From a virus, in the IMG/VR virus record IMGVR_UViG_3300023091_000006, positions 1 through 43,333 of that record: DNA of 43,333 bases. One strand, given 5' to 3'. Positions 6,989 to 15,006 of the stretch are shown here, in pieces. The position numbers were made by a program, and so were the translations under genes. How positions within the stretch are numbered: position 1 is the stretch's first letter; every line of letters begins with the position of its first letter. The notes beneath the pieces were generated by a model. The model was not told where the DNA came from and searched no databases. It saw only the letters and a program-made list of their open reading frames with translations.

Positions 6989-8636
6989 CTTCATCCCCTT
7001 GATCCAACTCAGCCAACCGCGCATTTAACGACGGCTGACTATCACGGAAATACGCCTCAATAAACGCCGGCCGCTCCTCGCACGCACAATCGAGCAGCGC
7101 CTTCATTCGCTCTAGCTTCTCTCGATCCGCCACCGCCTTGACCTCCAAAGCGGCCCAGTCGACGGACATAAGGGTAGGTTTGCAAACCACCGTTACCGAA
7201 CCATGATAGGGCCACTCCACATCAATCAGCCCCGCATCACGAAAATCAACCAAATACCCGCGAATCGTCACATCGGAAACGTGCAACGGAACCGACAAAT
7301 CGCGAAGGGCAACCCGCCCGTCCCGGCTATCCTCAATTGCACCAATAAGGAATCGCCACACTTCTTCAGACCGGCCAGAAAGAGTCACGCCGCCACCAGC
7401 CCGAACACTAACAACCGGGCCACGTTCTTCGCAGGGGAACCGAGCCAGGACCCCTTCGGCAGCCAGCACGCGGAGGACGGTCTGCACCTCGCCCTCAGAG
7501 ACGCCGCACTCACTGGACAACACCGACGACGGGCACCTTATCTCTCCGCGACCACGCTTTGCCAGGGCCGCAAAGACTTTTTCGTACGACGACCGATAAG
7601 GATTACGTTCGCGCACTTGAAATTCACGAAGGGCGAGTCCGCGACCCGAAAAACACAACCCACATCGCGAAGGTAGACCATCGCGGCCAGCGCGCCCGCT
7701 TTCCTGCACGTAGTCATCAACCGTGCCCGGCAAGTCCCAGTGAATAATGAAGCGAATGTCAGGAACATCAACGCCCATTCCGAAAGCGTTAGTCGCACAC
7801 AGGATTGTCACGCCGCCAGAAGAGAAAGCATCTTGACTCGCATTCCGCTCGCCACGTCCCATTTTGCCGTTATACGACGCAGCCACGTCGCGACCAAGAG
7901 CGCGGTTAATTTGACCCGCCAGACCAACCGTGGTAGCTACAGCCCCACAGTAGATAATCCCGCGCTTGCCAAGATCGCCACCAATCCACTCCAATAGACC
8001 ATCAATCGAGCGGTCGCAATTCGAGTAGGACAGATTCTCGCGCAGGGGTACAACATACTCTCTAACCAGGGTATCGCGCAACACCCCACGCACCGCCTTC
8101 TCGGTCTCCTCCGTCGCCGTCGCCGTCATCGCAATCACGCTGTCCGGCTGAACGCGACGAATGAATTTCGGAAGCAGACGATAAGCGGTGCGGAAGTCTT
8201 TGCCCCACCGCTCAAGACAATGTGCCTCATCAATCACCACGTACCGCACCGACTGGCACGCCACGTACCGAGAAATCCACTCCTCATTCCGCAGCCGTTC
8301 AGGGGCCATGTAAAGTAACCGCACTTCGCCACGACCCAACTCATGCTCGACTTCTCGACGCTCCTTAGCGTTCAAGGTCGAATCAAACCGGGCCGCCTTT
8401 ACACCGCGCCGTCGCAGACCGTCCACTTGATCCTTCATTAGGGCGATAAGCGGGCTGAATACAACCGTCAGACCATCGCTCATTAGCGCCGGAATCTGGA
8501 AGCAAGCGCTCTTACCCCAGCCGGTAGGAAAGACCGCCAAAACATCGTGGCCAGCCAGAACCGCGTTAATCACACGATCCTGTCCAGCCTTCAATTCCGT
8601 TATGCCGAGAACAGCCTTGGCCGACTCAAGATTCAC
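6924..8636 (-). CDS. RecQ-family DNA helicase
   Basis: A 570-residue superfamily 2 helicase. Seen in order: Gln19 in KAGQDRVINAV (motif 0), Walker A PTGWGKS (37-43), DEAH (136-139), RWGKDFRTAY (144-152, the aromatic-rich loop peculiar to RecQ), MTATAT (about 170), CATNAFGMGVD and QESGRAGRDG (motif VI, about 310-320). The zinc and HRDC regions of large RecQ proteins are not evident; the last 200 residues are unrecognised. It would unwind DNA 3' to 5' at forks or during recombination. The start is GTG at 8636, overlapping the small upstream gene by 11 nt. A promoter-like site lies inside it (8052-8087). Confidence 0.88.
   Translation of the reverse strand: MNLESAKAVLGITELKAGQDRVINAVLAGHDVLAVFPTGWGKSACFQIPALMSDGLTVVFSPLIALMKDQVDGLRRRGVKAARFDSTLNAKERREVEHELGRGEVRLLYMAPERLRNEEWISRYVACQSVRYVVIDEAHCLERWGKDFRTAYRLLPKFIRRVQPDSVIAMTATATEETEKAVRGVLRDTLVREYVVPLRENLSYSNCDRSIDGLLEWIGGDLGKRGIIYCGAVATTVGLAGQINRALGRDVAASYNGKMGRGERNASQDAFSSGGVTILCATNAFGMGVDVPDIRFIIHWDLPGTVDDYVQESGRAGRDGLPSRCGLCFSGRGLALREFQVRERNPYRSSYEKVFAALAKRGRGEIRCPSSVLSSECGVSEGEVQTVLRVLAAEGVLARFPCEERGPVVSVRAGGGVTLSGRSEEVWRFLIGAIEDSRDGRVALRDLSVPLHVSDVTIRGYLVDFRDAGLIDVEWPYHGSVTVVCKPTLMSVDWAALEVKAVADREKLERMKALLDCACEERPAFIEAYFRDSQPSLNARLAELDQGDEDGQDAAREGSPDGIGTLSSNS
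8052..8087 (-). promoter_or_regulatory. Intragenic promoter-like site in the helicase gene
   Basis: On the - strand GGGGTGTTGC (8087-8078) supplies TTGCGC; after 18 nt comes TATGTT (8057-8052). It is oriented with the genes and could raise expression of the nuclease and kinase genes downstream. The spacing is the longest accepted and the site is coding, so chance is possible. Confidence 0.4.
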
Positions 8637-8802
8637 TCTTCACCTGGGGGTAAAGGTTCGCCGGATCGCCGCAATCATGACTACCAGAACACGCCACGAC
8701 CATATCACATTGCACGCGCAACTCGGCACTCTTCGCTTGGCCAAACCCCCAGCAAAAGCCGCCATCGCCAAGTGGGCACCCCGGACAAATCGCATCGCTC
8801 AT
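8626..8802 (-). CDS. Small Cys-rich protein (58 aa)
   Basis: ATG at 8802, with only a weak ribosome site (GGGG about 9 nt upstream). The peptide begins MSDAICPGCPLGDGGFCWG and contains six Cys in all, two of them as CPGC, compatible with zinc or Fe-S binding. It is the first gene after the promoter at 9076-9110 and overlaps the helicase start. No family is recognised. Frame-consistent overlap with the helicase and lack of any alternative gene support it. Confidence 0.5.
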   Translation of the reverse strand: MSDAICPGCPLGDGGFCWGFGQAKSAELRVQCDMVVACSGSHDCGDPANLYPQVKSES

Positions 8803-8815
8803 AGAGTGCCCCTAT

Positions 8816-9098
8816 CTTGCAACGATTCTGCGCCGATTTTGCAACGCCCATTCGCAAGCGAGCGCCGCGCAACAACCATCAGCCGCCGGCAAACGGCGTT
8901 TCTGAACCACGTTTCTTTTTTGTAGGCTGTTTTCGTGGGCAACAAGAAGGACGCCAACAATTTCGAAGGCTGACGCTCTATCCAGTTGCGCTATGGGCAC
9001 ACACGCATCGCAAAGCACTTAAAACGCACGATTTACAGCAAACCTACTTTTCCCTTGCACGGACCCACGGACCGCAGTATACTCCCCTTGCAACGATT
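8816..9098. mobile_element. Probable phage attachment (attP) region
   Basis: Next to the integrase start is a 40-nt piece of a tRNA-Arg gene (8961-9000), and a perfect 12-nt direct repeat CTTGCAACGATT flanks it (8816-8827 and 9087-9098). Direct repeats around a core are what integrase arm sites look like, although the right copy also overlaps a promoter. The interval has no convincing gene apart from the small frame starting at 8802. It also holds a CGCCG/CGGCG hairpin near 8882-8896. The exact crossover cannot be fixed without the host junction. Confidence 0.55.
8961..9000 (-). tRNA. tRNA-Arg(UCG) fragment, 5' part only
   Basis: Read on the - strand from 9000: acceptor GTGCCCA, TA, a D arm (GCGC AACTGGATA GAGC, one stem mismatch), then an anticodon arm reaching the loop CTTCGAA with anticodon TCG at 8966-8964. 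After the loop, similarity ends: there is no anticodon 3' strand, no T arm and no matching acceptor 3' side. It therefore cannot be a working tRNA. It most likely marks homology to a host tRNA-Arg used for integration. Confidence 0.65.
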
Positions 9099-9110
9099 TC
9101 GCAACACCCC
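9076..9110 (-). promoter_or_regulatory. Leftward promoter of the helicase cluster
   Basis: On the - strand GGGGTGTTGC (9110-9101) gives TTGCGA, then 17 nt, then TATACT (9081-9076), a near-consensus -10. Transcripts would start near 9069, cross the tRNA fragment and reach the gene at 8802, leaving a leader of about 265 nt. The site is just upstream of the integrase ATG and divergent from it, so RNA polymerase here could affect integrase expression. Confidence 0.8.
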
Positions 9111-9129
9111 AAAGGCCGAGGGACTCGCT

Positions 9130-10323
9130 ATGCAAGACATTAGACATCCGCGATTCACAACGGTTCACGTCATCAAGCGCGGAAAGAACTACCAAGCCTA
9201 CTGGACCATCCTGGGCGTACGATATTATAAGGCTCTTGGTGGAAACCGTCAATACGCAAACGAAGCCCGCGCCGCAATCGAACAAACGATCAATTACGGA
9301 CCCCAAGAGCCAACCGCAACGACGACAAACCACCTACCGCTTCAAATAGCAATCGACGAGTATGTCGCGGAGTGTAGACGCATGAATCACGCCCCGCGCA
9401 CGATCACGATGCGACAACACAGCCTCAGCCTTCTGGCGGCACAGAGCGGTCTTCGCACAGTAGATATGATAAGCGGGACAGAGATAATCGCCTACCTTGA
9501 ACAGCGACGAAGCGAGAATCTCAGTCCCGACACCATTAATGGCCATCTTAGGAACCTCAAGGCATTCTTTAACTACTTGATCGCCAACGATAAAATAGCC
9601 AGGTCGCCGGCTAAGAACATCAAACAATCACCAAGCAACGCGGCTCTCGGAATCGCCAAAGATAAGCTCATTCCGCGCGCGGACATCCCCAAAATCCTCG
9701 CCGCCGCCCAAAAGGACAGCGACCCGATAGCCTACGATTTCCTTATGGTCGCACTACACACCGGGCTACGAGCGGGCGAACTATTGCGATTGACGGGAAA
9801 CGATCTGCATTTCGAGGCAGAGACGCCATTCATCCACGTGCGATCCAAAGACGGCTCGCCACTAAAAAACCGACGCGAGGGCGGCCGACGCACGCCGATG
9901 CATCAAGCGATAAGGGAGTGTCTGCAACGTCGCCAAACAGCGGCGGCGGGAGGGTACCTCTTCAGCAGCGACAGAACAGAGGGGGCCAGGCCCAGCGGGA
10001 ACACTTACCTCGCCAAGATGTGCAGCCGAATCGCCGCCGCCGCCGGCATCGGCCACCTCAGCCCGCACATGCTCCGCCACACGTTTAACACGGCCCTCAC
10101 CGAGGCCGGCGTTGACGTGACTATCCGCCAACAGCTTTGCGATCATGCCGACGCCGCCACCAATGCCGGCTACACACACATCAGCTTGAAAGTGCTGCAA
10201 ACCCAACTGGGATCGATTTCTTTTGCTCATACGCCAAATCCTCCATCCACTGATCCAGCCACGCCACCCGGAACAGATGACCACGACCCAAACGCACCGT
10301 CCGAAGCTCACCCCGAACAATAG
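9130..10323 (+). CDS. int: Tyrosine-recombinase integrase
   Basis: A 397-residue site-specific recombinase. The N-terminal part (about 70-165) has the SAM-like core-binding helices. The catalytic domain shows Arg214 in HTGLRAGELLRL, Lys240, His313-x-x-Arg316 in HMLRHTF, His339 in CDHAD and the nucleophile Tyr348 in AGYTH. It would integrate the phage at attB, probably a tRNA-Arg gene. The start at 9130 has GAGGGA 7 nt upstream; a longer in-frame frame begins at 8986 but lacks a ribosome site. The last 35 residues are Pro/Asp/Thr-rich, and the final 143 nt overlap the Xis-like gene on the other strand. It is the only + gene in this region. Confidence 0.93.
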   Translation: MQDIRHPRFTTVHVIKRGKNYQAYWTILGVRYYKALGGNRQYANEARAAIEQTINYGPQEPTATTTNHLPLQIAIDEYVAECRRMNHAPRTITMRQHSLSLLAAQSGLRTVDMISGTEIIAYLEQRRSENLSPDTINGHLRNLKAFFNYLIANDKIARSPAKNIKQSPSNAALGIAKDKLIPRADIPKILAAAQKDSDPIAYDFLMVALHTGLRAGELLRLTGNDLHFEAETPFIHVRSKDGSPLKNRREGGRRTPMHQAIRECLQRRQTAAAGGYLFSSDRTEGARPSGNTYLAKMCSRIAAAAGIGHLSPHMLRHTFNTALTEAGVDVTIRQQLCDHADAATNAGYTHISLKVLQTQLGSISFAHTPNPPSTDPATPPGTDDHDPNAPSEAHPEQ

Positions 10324-10417
10324 CGCGCATCAGAATTCGCCGACCGCCGCCGCCAGGGGCTAAGCGCAAATAGTCGACAACCTCAGTTAGTGTCAGGTAC
10401 TCCTGATTCAACTTCAT
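10181..10417 (-). CDS. Excisionase-like helix-turn-helix protein (78 aa)
   Basis: Start at 10417 with GGAGG 7 nt before ATG. The sequence YLTLTEVVDYLRLAPGG, then RGELRTVRLGRGHLFRVAWLDQW in two parts, matches the MerR/excisionase DNA-binding family (two helices, then a beta wing reading LGRxxxRF). Such small proteins steer integrases towards excision or act as repressors. It is the last gene of the primase cluster, and its 3' 143 nt are antisense to the integrase end, so transcription of one could silence the other. Role inferred from position and fold. Confidence 0.7.
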   Translation of the reverse strand: MKLNQEYLTLTEVVDYLRLAPGGGGRRILMRAIVRGELRTVRLGRGHLFRVAWLDQWMEDLAYEQKKSIPVGFAALSS

Positions 10418-12053
10418 TGACAACCTCCGTTTGGCCGAGAATATACCTTCGCCAGAACGAATTGTGCAACACCACAACCGAATACGACCGCCCAGCACTC
10501 TCAATTGCGCACACACGGCCGATCCCGGTCAACTCCATCGCCGAGCCGTACTGAGGAGTCCCAATCCCATCCAACTCAACCTTCGCCAAAAACAACAACT
10601 CCAACTCAATCGCTACAGAGACGGCCCTGTTTTCTTCGCGCATAAACGCAGGAAATTCTGGAATACGACGCCACCCACTCGGCCCGCTACGCATCTGAGC
10701 CAGCCCGGTAACGAGCGAACCGAACCGACGCTGGCCAGTCGCCTCATCAGTAACTTGTTGGCGTACAAAAATGGCACGCGTCACGGCGGCCCTAACAGCC
10801 TCACCAGTAGCATCCTCGGGACCACGCTCTACTTCTTCAACCGAAGGCAGCAGACCCACATACTGCGCAAACACGGCCGGGGCAAAATCGCGGAATAAGC
10901 CAGGAGCGCCGCGAGCGCCCATCGGATTTTTGCCCTCATGCGCTTCATCGGCGTCCACTAACCGAGCGAGAATCACAGTGTCATACAGGCCACTGAAGGC
11001 GCTCCGCGTAACCACAAGATTAAGGGCCTCAGAATACAGTTTCCCACAAATACTGTACTTAAATCGCATCGCCGTATCAGACCACCGGCGAATAATATCG
11101 GCTGCGCCCATACCCCTTGCTGCACCAGGGGAAGCGCCAGGGGCCTGCCCCTCAAACTCGCCGCGCTTCGTCTCGTCAACTACCCCATACTTAGCCTGGC
11201 ACCACACATGGAACAACGGAACCCGATAGCCAGGCTCGCCACGCGGAACGTGCAAATCGTACCCGAACTCCATGCCGTCCTTATAGACGACAAGACTGGG
11301 GGTAGTCTCTTCATGAAACGGGCACATCACGTGGAAATACCGCTTGTGCTCAATCGTGCCCTTCAACTCCAAAACACGATCAGCCAGTAATTGCTTGGGA
11401 ATCCCGCGCGACCGATCAGCCGCCGGAATCTTAAATTCCTCAAGCAGACGCCTAAAAACCTCGCTGGGACCGCCATCAAACGCGGCAATCAAGCGACATT
11501 CAACCAGCGGCATCCCAGCCTTTGCGTTCACAGTGCCAGGAACTCGCAGCGAGCGAGTAGGATCGAACACCTGCAAATCGGCCTCGCCATCAACCCCCTC
11601 GCGCCGCAAAAGGTTCTCAAGGTCCAAGGCAAAGTGGCGATACGCCTCCCGCACCTCACCAAACCACTCGACACGAATCACAGACGGAATCCGCACCAAA
11701 ATGTGCAGTCCATGACCACTGCTAACATAATAACGCTCAACACCCTCGCCAGCCCAGGCAACCACCAGCGGATCAACCGCACGCTCCACGAACGCGCCAA
11801 GGTCCAACGCCGGATCAAGATGATCGAGGTCGAAGTAAACGAAGCCAAGGGCCTCAAAATCCTCACCCTTGTTCTTCCACGGACAAGTCACGGCGGGGAT
11901 ATTTTTGCAATGGCTTGTCGAATAGAAGATGTTTTCCCCGCCATCTTTCCATTCCTCGCCACGCAATAGCTTCGCTAGATCGGGAAAGGACCGCAAAAAC
12001 CGCATTCGATTCTTACCGCCGAGAACCGCCTCAAGTCGGAATAATGCGTGCAT
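10383..12053 (-). CDS. Primase, archaeo-eukaryotic (PrimPol) type with zinc motif
   Basis: A 556-residue protein. The catalytic core shows the AEP order: FVYFDLDHLD with Asp75 and Asp77 (metal), YVSSGHGLHILVRI (110-121, nucleotide-binding His), and DPTRSLRVPGT (164-174). Further on, MCPFHEETTPSL (243-254) with FHVWC (281-285) resembles the CHC2 zinc motif of DnaG primases. The last 250 residues have no clear motif and no helicase P-loop is seen. It would prime, perhaps also copy, phage DNA; the window has no other DNA polymerase. Start at 12053 has GGGAG upstream; the 3' end overlaps the Xis-like gene by 35 nt. Confidence 0.8.
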   Translation of the reverse strand: MHALFRLEAVLGGKNRMRFLRSFPDLAKLLRGEEWKDGGENIFYSTSHCKNIPAVTCPWKNKGEDFEALGFVYFDLDHLDPALDLGAFVERAVDPLVVAWAGEGVERYYVSSGHGLHILVRIPSVIRVEWFGEVREAYRHFALDLENLLRREGVDGEADLQVFDPTRSLRVPGTVNAKAGMPLVECRLIAAFDGGPSEVFRRLLEEFKIPAADRSRGIPKQLLADRVLELKGTIEHKRYFHVMCPFHEETTPSLVVYKDGMEFGYDLHVPRGEPGYRVPLFHVWCQAKYGVVDETKRGEFEGQAPGASPGAARGMGAADIIRRWSDTAMRFKYSICGKLYSEALNLVVTRSAFSGLYDTVILARLVDADEAHEGKNPMGARGAPGLFRDFAPAVFAQYVGLLPSVEEVERGPEDATGEAVRAAVTRAIFVRQQVTDEATGQRRFGSLVTGLAQMRSGPSGWRRIPEFPAFMREENRAVSVAIELELLFLAKVELDGIGTPQYGSAMELTGIGRVCAIESAGRSYSVVVLHNSFWRRYILGQTEVVNEVESGVPDTN

Positions 12054-12125
12054 AAACTCTCCCGCCCAAAAAGACAGCCCGGCCGGCACCACACTAATGC
12101 CGGCCGGGCCAGGGATACCCGACGA

Positions 12126-12557
12126 CTAGACCCGCGACAACCGCGATAGGACCGTCTTAACGGAAGGCCCATTCTGTTGCGAATCGTACGCTTCATCGGA
12201 GGCCCGCGCCTTGAACCGCCGACCGGCCAGGTCCAGATTGCCGAGATCAGTGCGCCGCGTGACCGTCACCCCAAACACATCGCGAAGGTCGCGCATCGTA
12301 ATCGGCCAACCCTTCTCGCTCGCCCACATGTCCAGGCGAACGCGACCGCCAACCTCGGGGCCGACCACAGACTTGCAGGTGAGGCCGTAGCCAGGCGTGC
12401 CCTTACTGGTCTCAAACACGTCGCCGGCCACCACCTCAAGCGTGTAATCGCCCGGCTCGATACGCCGAATACGCGTATCTTCCGCCGCATCCGACTGCCC
12501 AAACTGCTGATCCCACTGCGCCAACTTGTCTAACACCGCCGCACGATCCTGATCCAT
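12126..12557 (-). CDS. Single-strand-binding-like protein (DUF669-like, 143 aa)
   Basis: The segment IEPGDYTLEVVAGDVFETSKG, taken in parts (33-53), followed by GYGLTCKSVVG and GGRVRLDMWAS matches the pattern of DUF669-type phage proteins (PxGxYxVxV..., then GxxxGRxxxxxL). These usually sit next to Sak4-type ATPases and act as OB-fold ssDNA binders. Here it follows the Sak4-like gene by 10 nt. GGAGG lies 5 nt before ATG. Function inferred from pattern and neighbour. Confidence 0.6.
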   Translation of the reverse strand: MDQDRAAVLDKLAQWDQQFGQSDAAEDTRIRRIEPGDYTLEVVAGDVFETSKGTPGYGLTCKSVVGPEVGGRVRLDMWASEKGWPITMRDLRDVFGVTVTRRTDLGNLDLAGRRFKARASDEAYDSQQNGPSVKTVLSRLSRV

Positions 12558-12567
12558 ACGACCTCCG

Positions 12568-13305
12568 TTAAGAAAGGGACTTGGTAATAAGCGCGGCTAG
12601 ATCGGCCGGCTCTTTATCCGTCAGCACACTGCCCCGACGCTTGGCGTCGTACGCCGGATTTCCGGCGTCAAGCAGGAAATAACGCGCCTTCTCTTGCCGG
12701 TCATAGACCATAAATGCTTGAATATCGACCAGGCGAATCACCTCTTTCGAGAAACCGGCCGTAAAGGCCGGACGTGCGCGCATCACTAACAGCCCGCCGC
12801 CCTCAGCTTCTTTGTCAGAGCGTACATGAGCCGTAAAGACCACGTGCATTCCCCGCGAGGCCAGGTCTTTGAACTTGCGGAAGTATTCCCGCATCTTTTG
12901 CGCGCCATCGCCGTATTCGGCCAGACTCGTAAACTCCTTACCGCGCTTGCCAGCCAAGTCCATGCTGGCCAGTTTCTCGAATTCGCTGGCCGTATCAATC
13001 GCCAGGCAATCGTACTTCCACTTCCCGGATCCCAGATTCTCGTAGCAAGTATCGACCTCTTCGATCCGCCGGGCCTCAACAACGTCGACATTATCAGCGC
13101 CAGCCACACCGGCCAGCGACTCTTGCCCACCATCAATGTCGATCACCAACGTCTTGCCAAGCAACCCGAGCGACGCCAGGCAACGCGTCTTGCCAAGCCC
13201 ACCCTCAGAATAGACCACGACAGTACGGCCACGCTTGGCGCGGGCCACGTCAACTTTCGCCGGCACCAACTCGCCAGCCTGCGCCACCCGTTCAATCTTC
13301 GCCAT
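12568..13305 (-). CDS. Sak4-like / RecA-fold phage ATPase
   Basis: A 245-residue AAA/RecA-fold ATPase with Walker A SEGGLGKT (33-40), Walker B YDCLAIDT (about 98-105), and a following VVFTAHV strand (sensor-like) near 155. This is the architecture of the phage nucleotide-binding proteins (AAA_24/TIGR01618) that include the Sak4 annealing/recombination proteins. It would pair or anneal single strands with the adjoining SSB-like protein, and the upstream nuclease would make them. The start overlaps the upstream stop (ATGGCGAAGATTGA), with GAGGTAGAAG before it. Confidence 0.82.
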   Translation of the reverse strand: MAKIERVAQAGELVPAKVDVARAKRGRTVVVYSEGGLGKTRCLASLGLLGKTLVIDIDGGQESLAGVAGADNVDVVEARRIEEVDTCYENLGSGKWKYDCLAIDTASEFEKLASMDLAGKRGKEFTSLAEYGDGAQKMREYFRKFKDLASRGMHVVFTAHVRSDKEAEGGGLLVMRARPAFTAGFSKEVIRLVDIQAFMVYDRQEKARYFLLDAGNPAYDAKRRGSVLTDKEPADLAALITKSLS

Positions 13306-14200
13306 CTTCTACCTCCGCAAATGTTTGCTCAAAGTCGCCGGCAACCCTGGCACTAGACCCAGCCAGGTCAGAACACAAACCATAGTATTCACAAATTCCA
13401 TATTGTACGCAACACCCCAGGTTGCGAGGCCAGAACTCGGGACCACGACCAGAGGTAGACAACCACTGCCACAACTCCCAAGACGAAGCAATCTCGGCTT
13501 GCACTTCCGCAAAGTCGTCATCAGTCCGAACCAGCAACTGCCGCTCAAAGTAATGACCAGGGCGCTTACGTACATCCGCAGCAAGCCGACAGCCAAACGC
13601 AGCAGAACTCTCACCATCGGCACGACGCAGCAAGGGTTTCCGTACCACGTCCCAAAGACAATGCCGAACGCCATCCAGACCCATCAGATACATCGTCGGC
13701 TGCCGATCAATCGCTACTCGTTTCCAGTAAGACGAATCAACTCGCGACGCCGACTTGTACTCAGGAAGAACCAACAAACCAGACTGGGCCAAGTGCCCCA
13801 GGGCGTCCATACGCCCCTCGACATCAATCCCGCCGCACCGAAACGAAAACTCAACCTCCGTTTTGTCAAGAACAAGTCCGGTATAGAGGCCCCTGCCATC
13901 CGGCCCATAATGGGTTGCGTACCCAGCAGCCAAGGCGCTAAACTGCGGAATCCAATCTTCCTGCCAATCAGACGGCACTTTGGCGACACTCGCCCAGGTA
14001 CGATTCAACGCAGTTTCAACCGGCTCACCCTGCCCCCACCCCTCAAGAAAAGCGTGCCACCCAGTACCCCATTCCAGCGCAGGGGAGTATCCCTTGGGCT
14101 TGAGGCCCAACTGATATTTCCAAAAGGCTTTACGAGGACACGAAAGCAGGCAAGAGAGGAAACTCGCGGACACGCCCGAACGAGAAGCAGACTTTACCAT
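13292..14200 (-). CDS. Cas4/AddB-like PD-(D/E)xK nuclease with Fe-S cysteines
   Basis: A 302-residue RecB-family nuclease. Seen: Cys21 in SCPRKAFWKY, His49 in GTGWHAFLE, Asp132 in VEGRMDAL, Glu147-x-Lys149 in LPEYKSA, and Gln167-x3-Tyr171 in RQPTMY, the full active site of this family. Cys263/264, Cys270 and Cys276 near the C-terminus together with Cys21 form the four-cysteine arrangement of the 4Fe-4S cluster in Cas4 and AddB. It probably resects DNA ends for the Sak4-like protein. GGAGGT precedes the ATG at 14200. A promoter-like site overlaps the start (14191-14225), so an alternative GTG start at 14173 is worth noting. Confidence 0.87.
   Translation of the reverse strand: MVKSASRSGVSASFLSCLLSCPRKAFWKYQLGLKPKGYSPALEWGTGWHAFLEGWGQGEPVETALNRTWASVAKVPSDWQEDWIPQFSALAAGYATHYGPDGRGLYTGLVLDKTEVEFSFRCGGIDVEGRMDALGHLAQSGLLVLPEYKSASRVDSSYWKRVAIDRQPTMYLMGLDGVRHCLWDVVRKPLLRRADGESSAAFGCRLAADVRKRPGHYFERQLLVRTDDDFAEVQAEIASSWELWQWLSTSGRGPEFWPRNLGCCVQYGICEYYGLCSDLAGSSARVAGDFEQTFAEVEDGED
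13384..13418 (-). promoter_or_regulatory. Intragenic promoter-like site near the 3' end of the nuclease gene
   Basis: On the - strand GGGGTGTTGC (13418-13409) gives TTGCGT; AATACT follows after 17 nt (13389-13384), or TACTAT after 19. It lies about 80 nt ahead of the Sak4-like gene and points at it, a sensible place for an internal promoter. Confidence 0.5.
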
Positions 14201-14225
14201 GACTACCTCCGATCCGCAACACCCC
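14191..14225 (-). promoter_or_regulatory. Promoter-like site overlapping the nuclease start
   Basis: GGGGTGTTGC (- strand, 14225-14216) lies directly after a terminator tail. TTGCGG, 17 nt, then TAAAGT (14196-14191) fits the common pattern, but the -10 falls inside the reading frame. Transcription would begin near 14184, downstream of the ATG with the good ribosome site. Either the protein then starts at GTG 14173, or the site serves another use. Confidence 0.5.
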
Positions 14226-14228
14226 AAA

Positions 14229-14268
14229 AGAAAAGGGGAGAGGCGGACCACAAAAGCCACCCTCCCCT
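14229..14268 (-). terminator. Terminator after the lipoprotein gene
   Basis: On the - strand AGGGGAG (14268-14262) pairs with CTCCCCT (14240-14234) with a partly paired interior, and the stem is followed by TTTTCTTTT (14234-14226). It closes the leftward virion-gene cluster 24 nt after the lipoprotein stop, so the replication genes below need their own promoter. Confidence 0.7.
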
Positions 14269-14291
14269 ATCAGCACAACAACCCAGCGCAT

Positions 14292-14993
14292 TTACGCAGC
14301 CATCTTATTCGCCAACGGGTCCACCGTGGCCACAGGCGGCGGAGCAGTCGCAGCCGGCGGAGCAATAACGGTCGCCGCCGCAGCCGTCAGTGCCGTCACA
14401 ACAGAAGCCAGCGAATCATTATGATCCTGCATCGCACCAACCTGTTTGTGTTTCGCGTAAGCTACGCCAGCCACCGGCAATGCGCCGCCAATCGCAGCCA
14501 AAAGAATAGACACCCACCCGCCGCCGCCCTCGGCAGAAGTCACCGCAGCATTAATACCACCAGCGACATTTACTTGAGACTTAGACGCCTCCGCAGTGGC
14601 AACAGACGCGGCCAGGGCACTCACATTAGATTGCCCAGCCTTATTCTCCGCAGCCGCAATGGCGCGCGCAGCAGCCTTGGCAGCAGAAGTCGGGGCAGAT
14701 TTTTCTTGCGCATCCGACTGCACAAGGGCGGCAATATGCTGCTTATTGTCGGGCGCAGTGGCGGGCGGGCCAACGGTATTCGCCGTGTTCACCGACAGAC
14801 CAATCGCTTCGTCCACCAGCGCATTCTGCGCCGCCGTCCCATTGTCGGTCAGCGTCGCCTTGAGCGCGGACAGCAGAGACACCGCCTCAGTAGCCCCCAA
14901 CTTGGCCGGCTCGGGAGCGACCGTAGACACCGCAGCCGTACAGCCGGCGAACAGCACCACCATTACGGAGACCAGCACCAGATACTTTCGCAT
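14292..14993 (-). CDS. Predicted lipoprotein (233 aa)
   Basis: Start at 14993 (GGAGGTG, 5 nt). The N-terminus MRKYLVLVSVMVVLFAGC is a signal sequence ending in a lipobox (LFAG before Cys18), so the protein should be lipidated and anchored at the cell envelope or inner-membrane face. The middle (50-150) is Ala-rich and helical, followed by a hydrophobic segment WVSILLAAIGGALPVAGVAY (about 157-176), then a Pro/Ala/Val-rich tail. A lipoprotein late in the virion cluster could take part in lysis (spanin-like) or superinfection exclusion; neither is proven. Confidence 0.7.
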   Translation of the reverse strand: MRKYLVLVSVMVVLFAGCTAAVSTVAPEPAKLGATEAVSLLSALKATLTDNGTAAQNALVDEAIGLSVNTANTVGPPATAPDNKQHIAALVQSDAQEKSAPTSAAKAAARAIAAAENKAGQSNVSALAASVATAEASKSQVNVAGGINAAVTSAEGGGGWVSILLAAIGGALPVAGVAYAKHKQVGAMQDHNDSLASVVTALTAAAATVIAPPAATAPPPVATVDPLANKMAA

Positions 14994-15006
14994 CACCCAC
15001 CTCCAA

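Noticed and set aside
8812-9018. Reading frame on the - strand beginning near the promoter, with IAQLDRASAF
   Set aside because: This phrase is the well-known false translation of a tRNA 5' half; it led to the tRNA-Arg fragment call instead.
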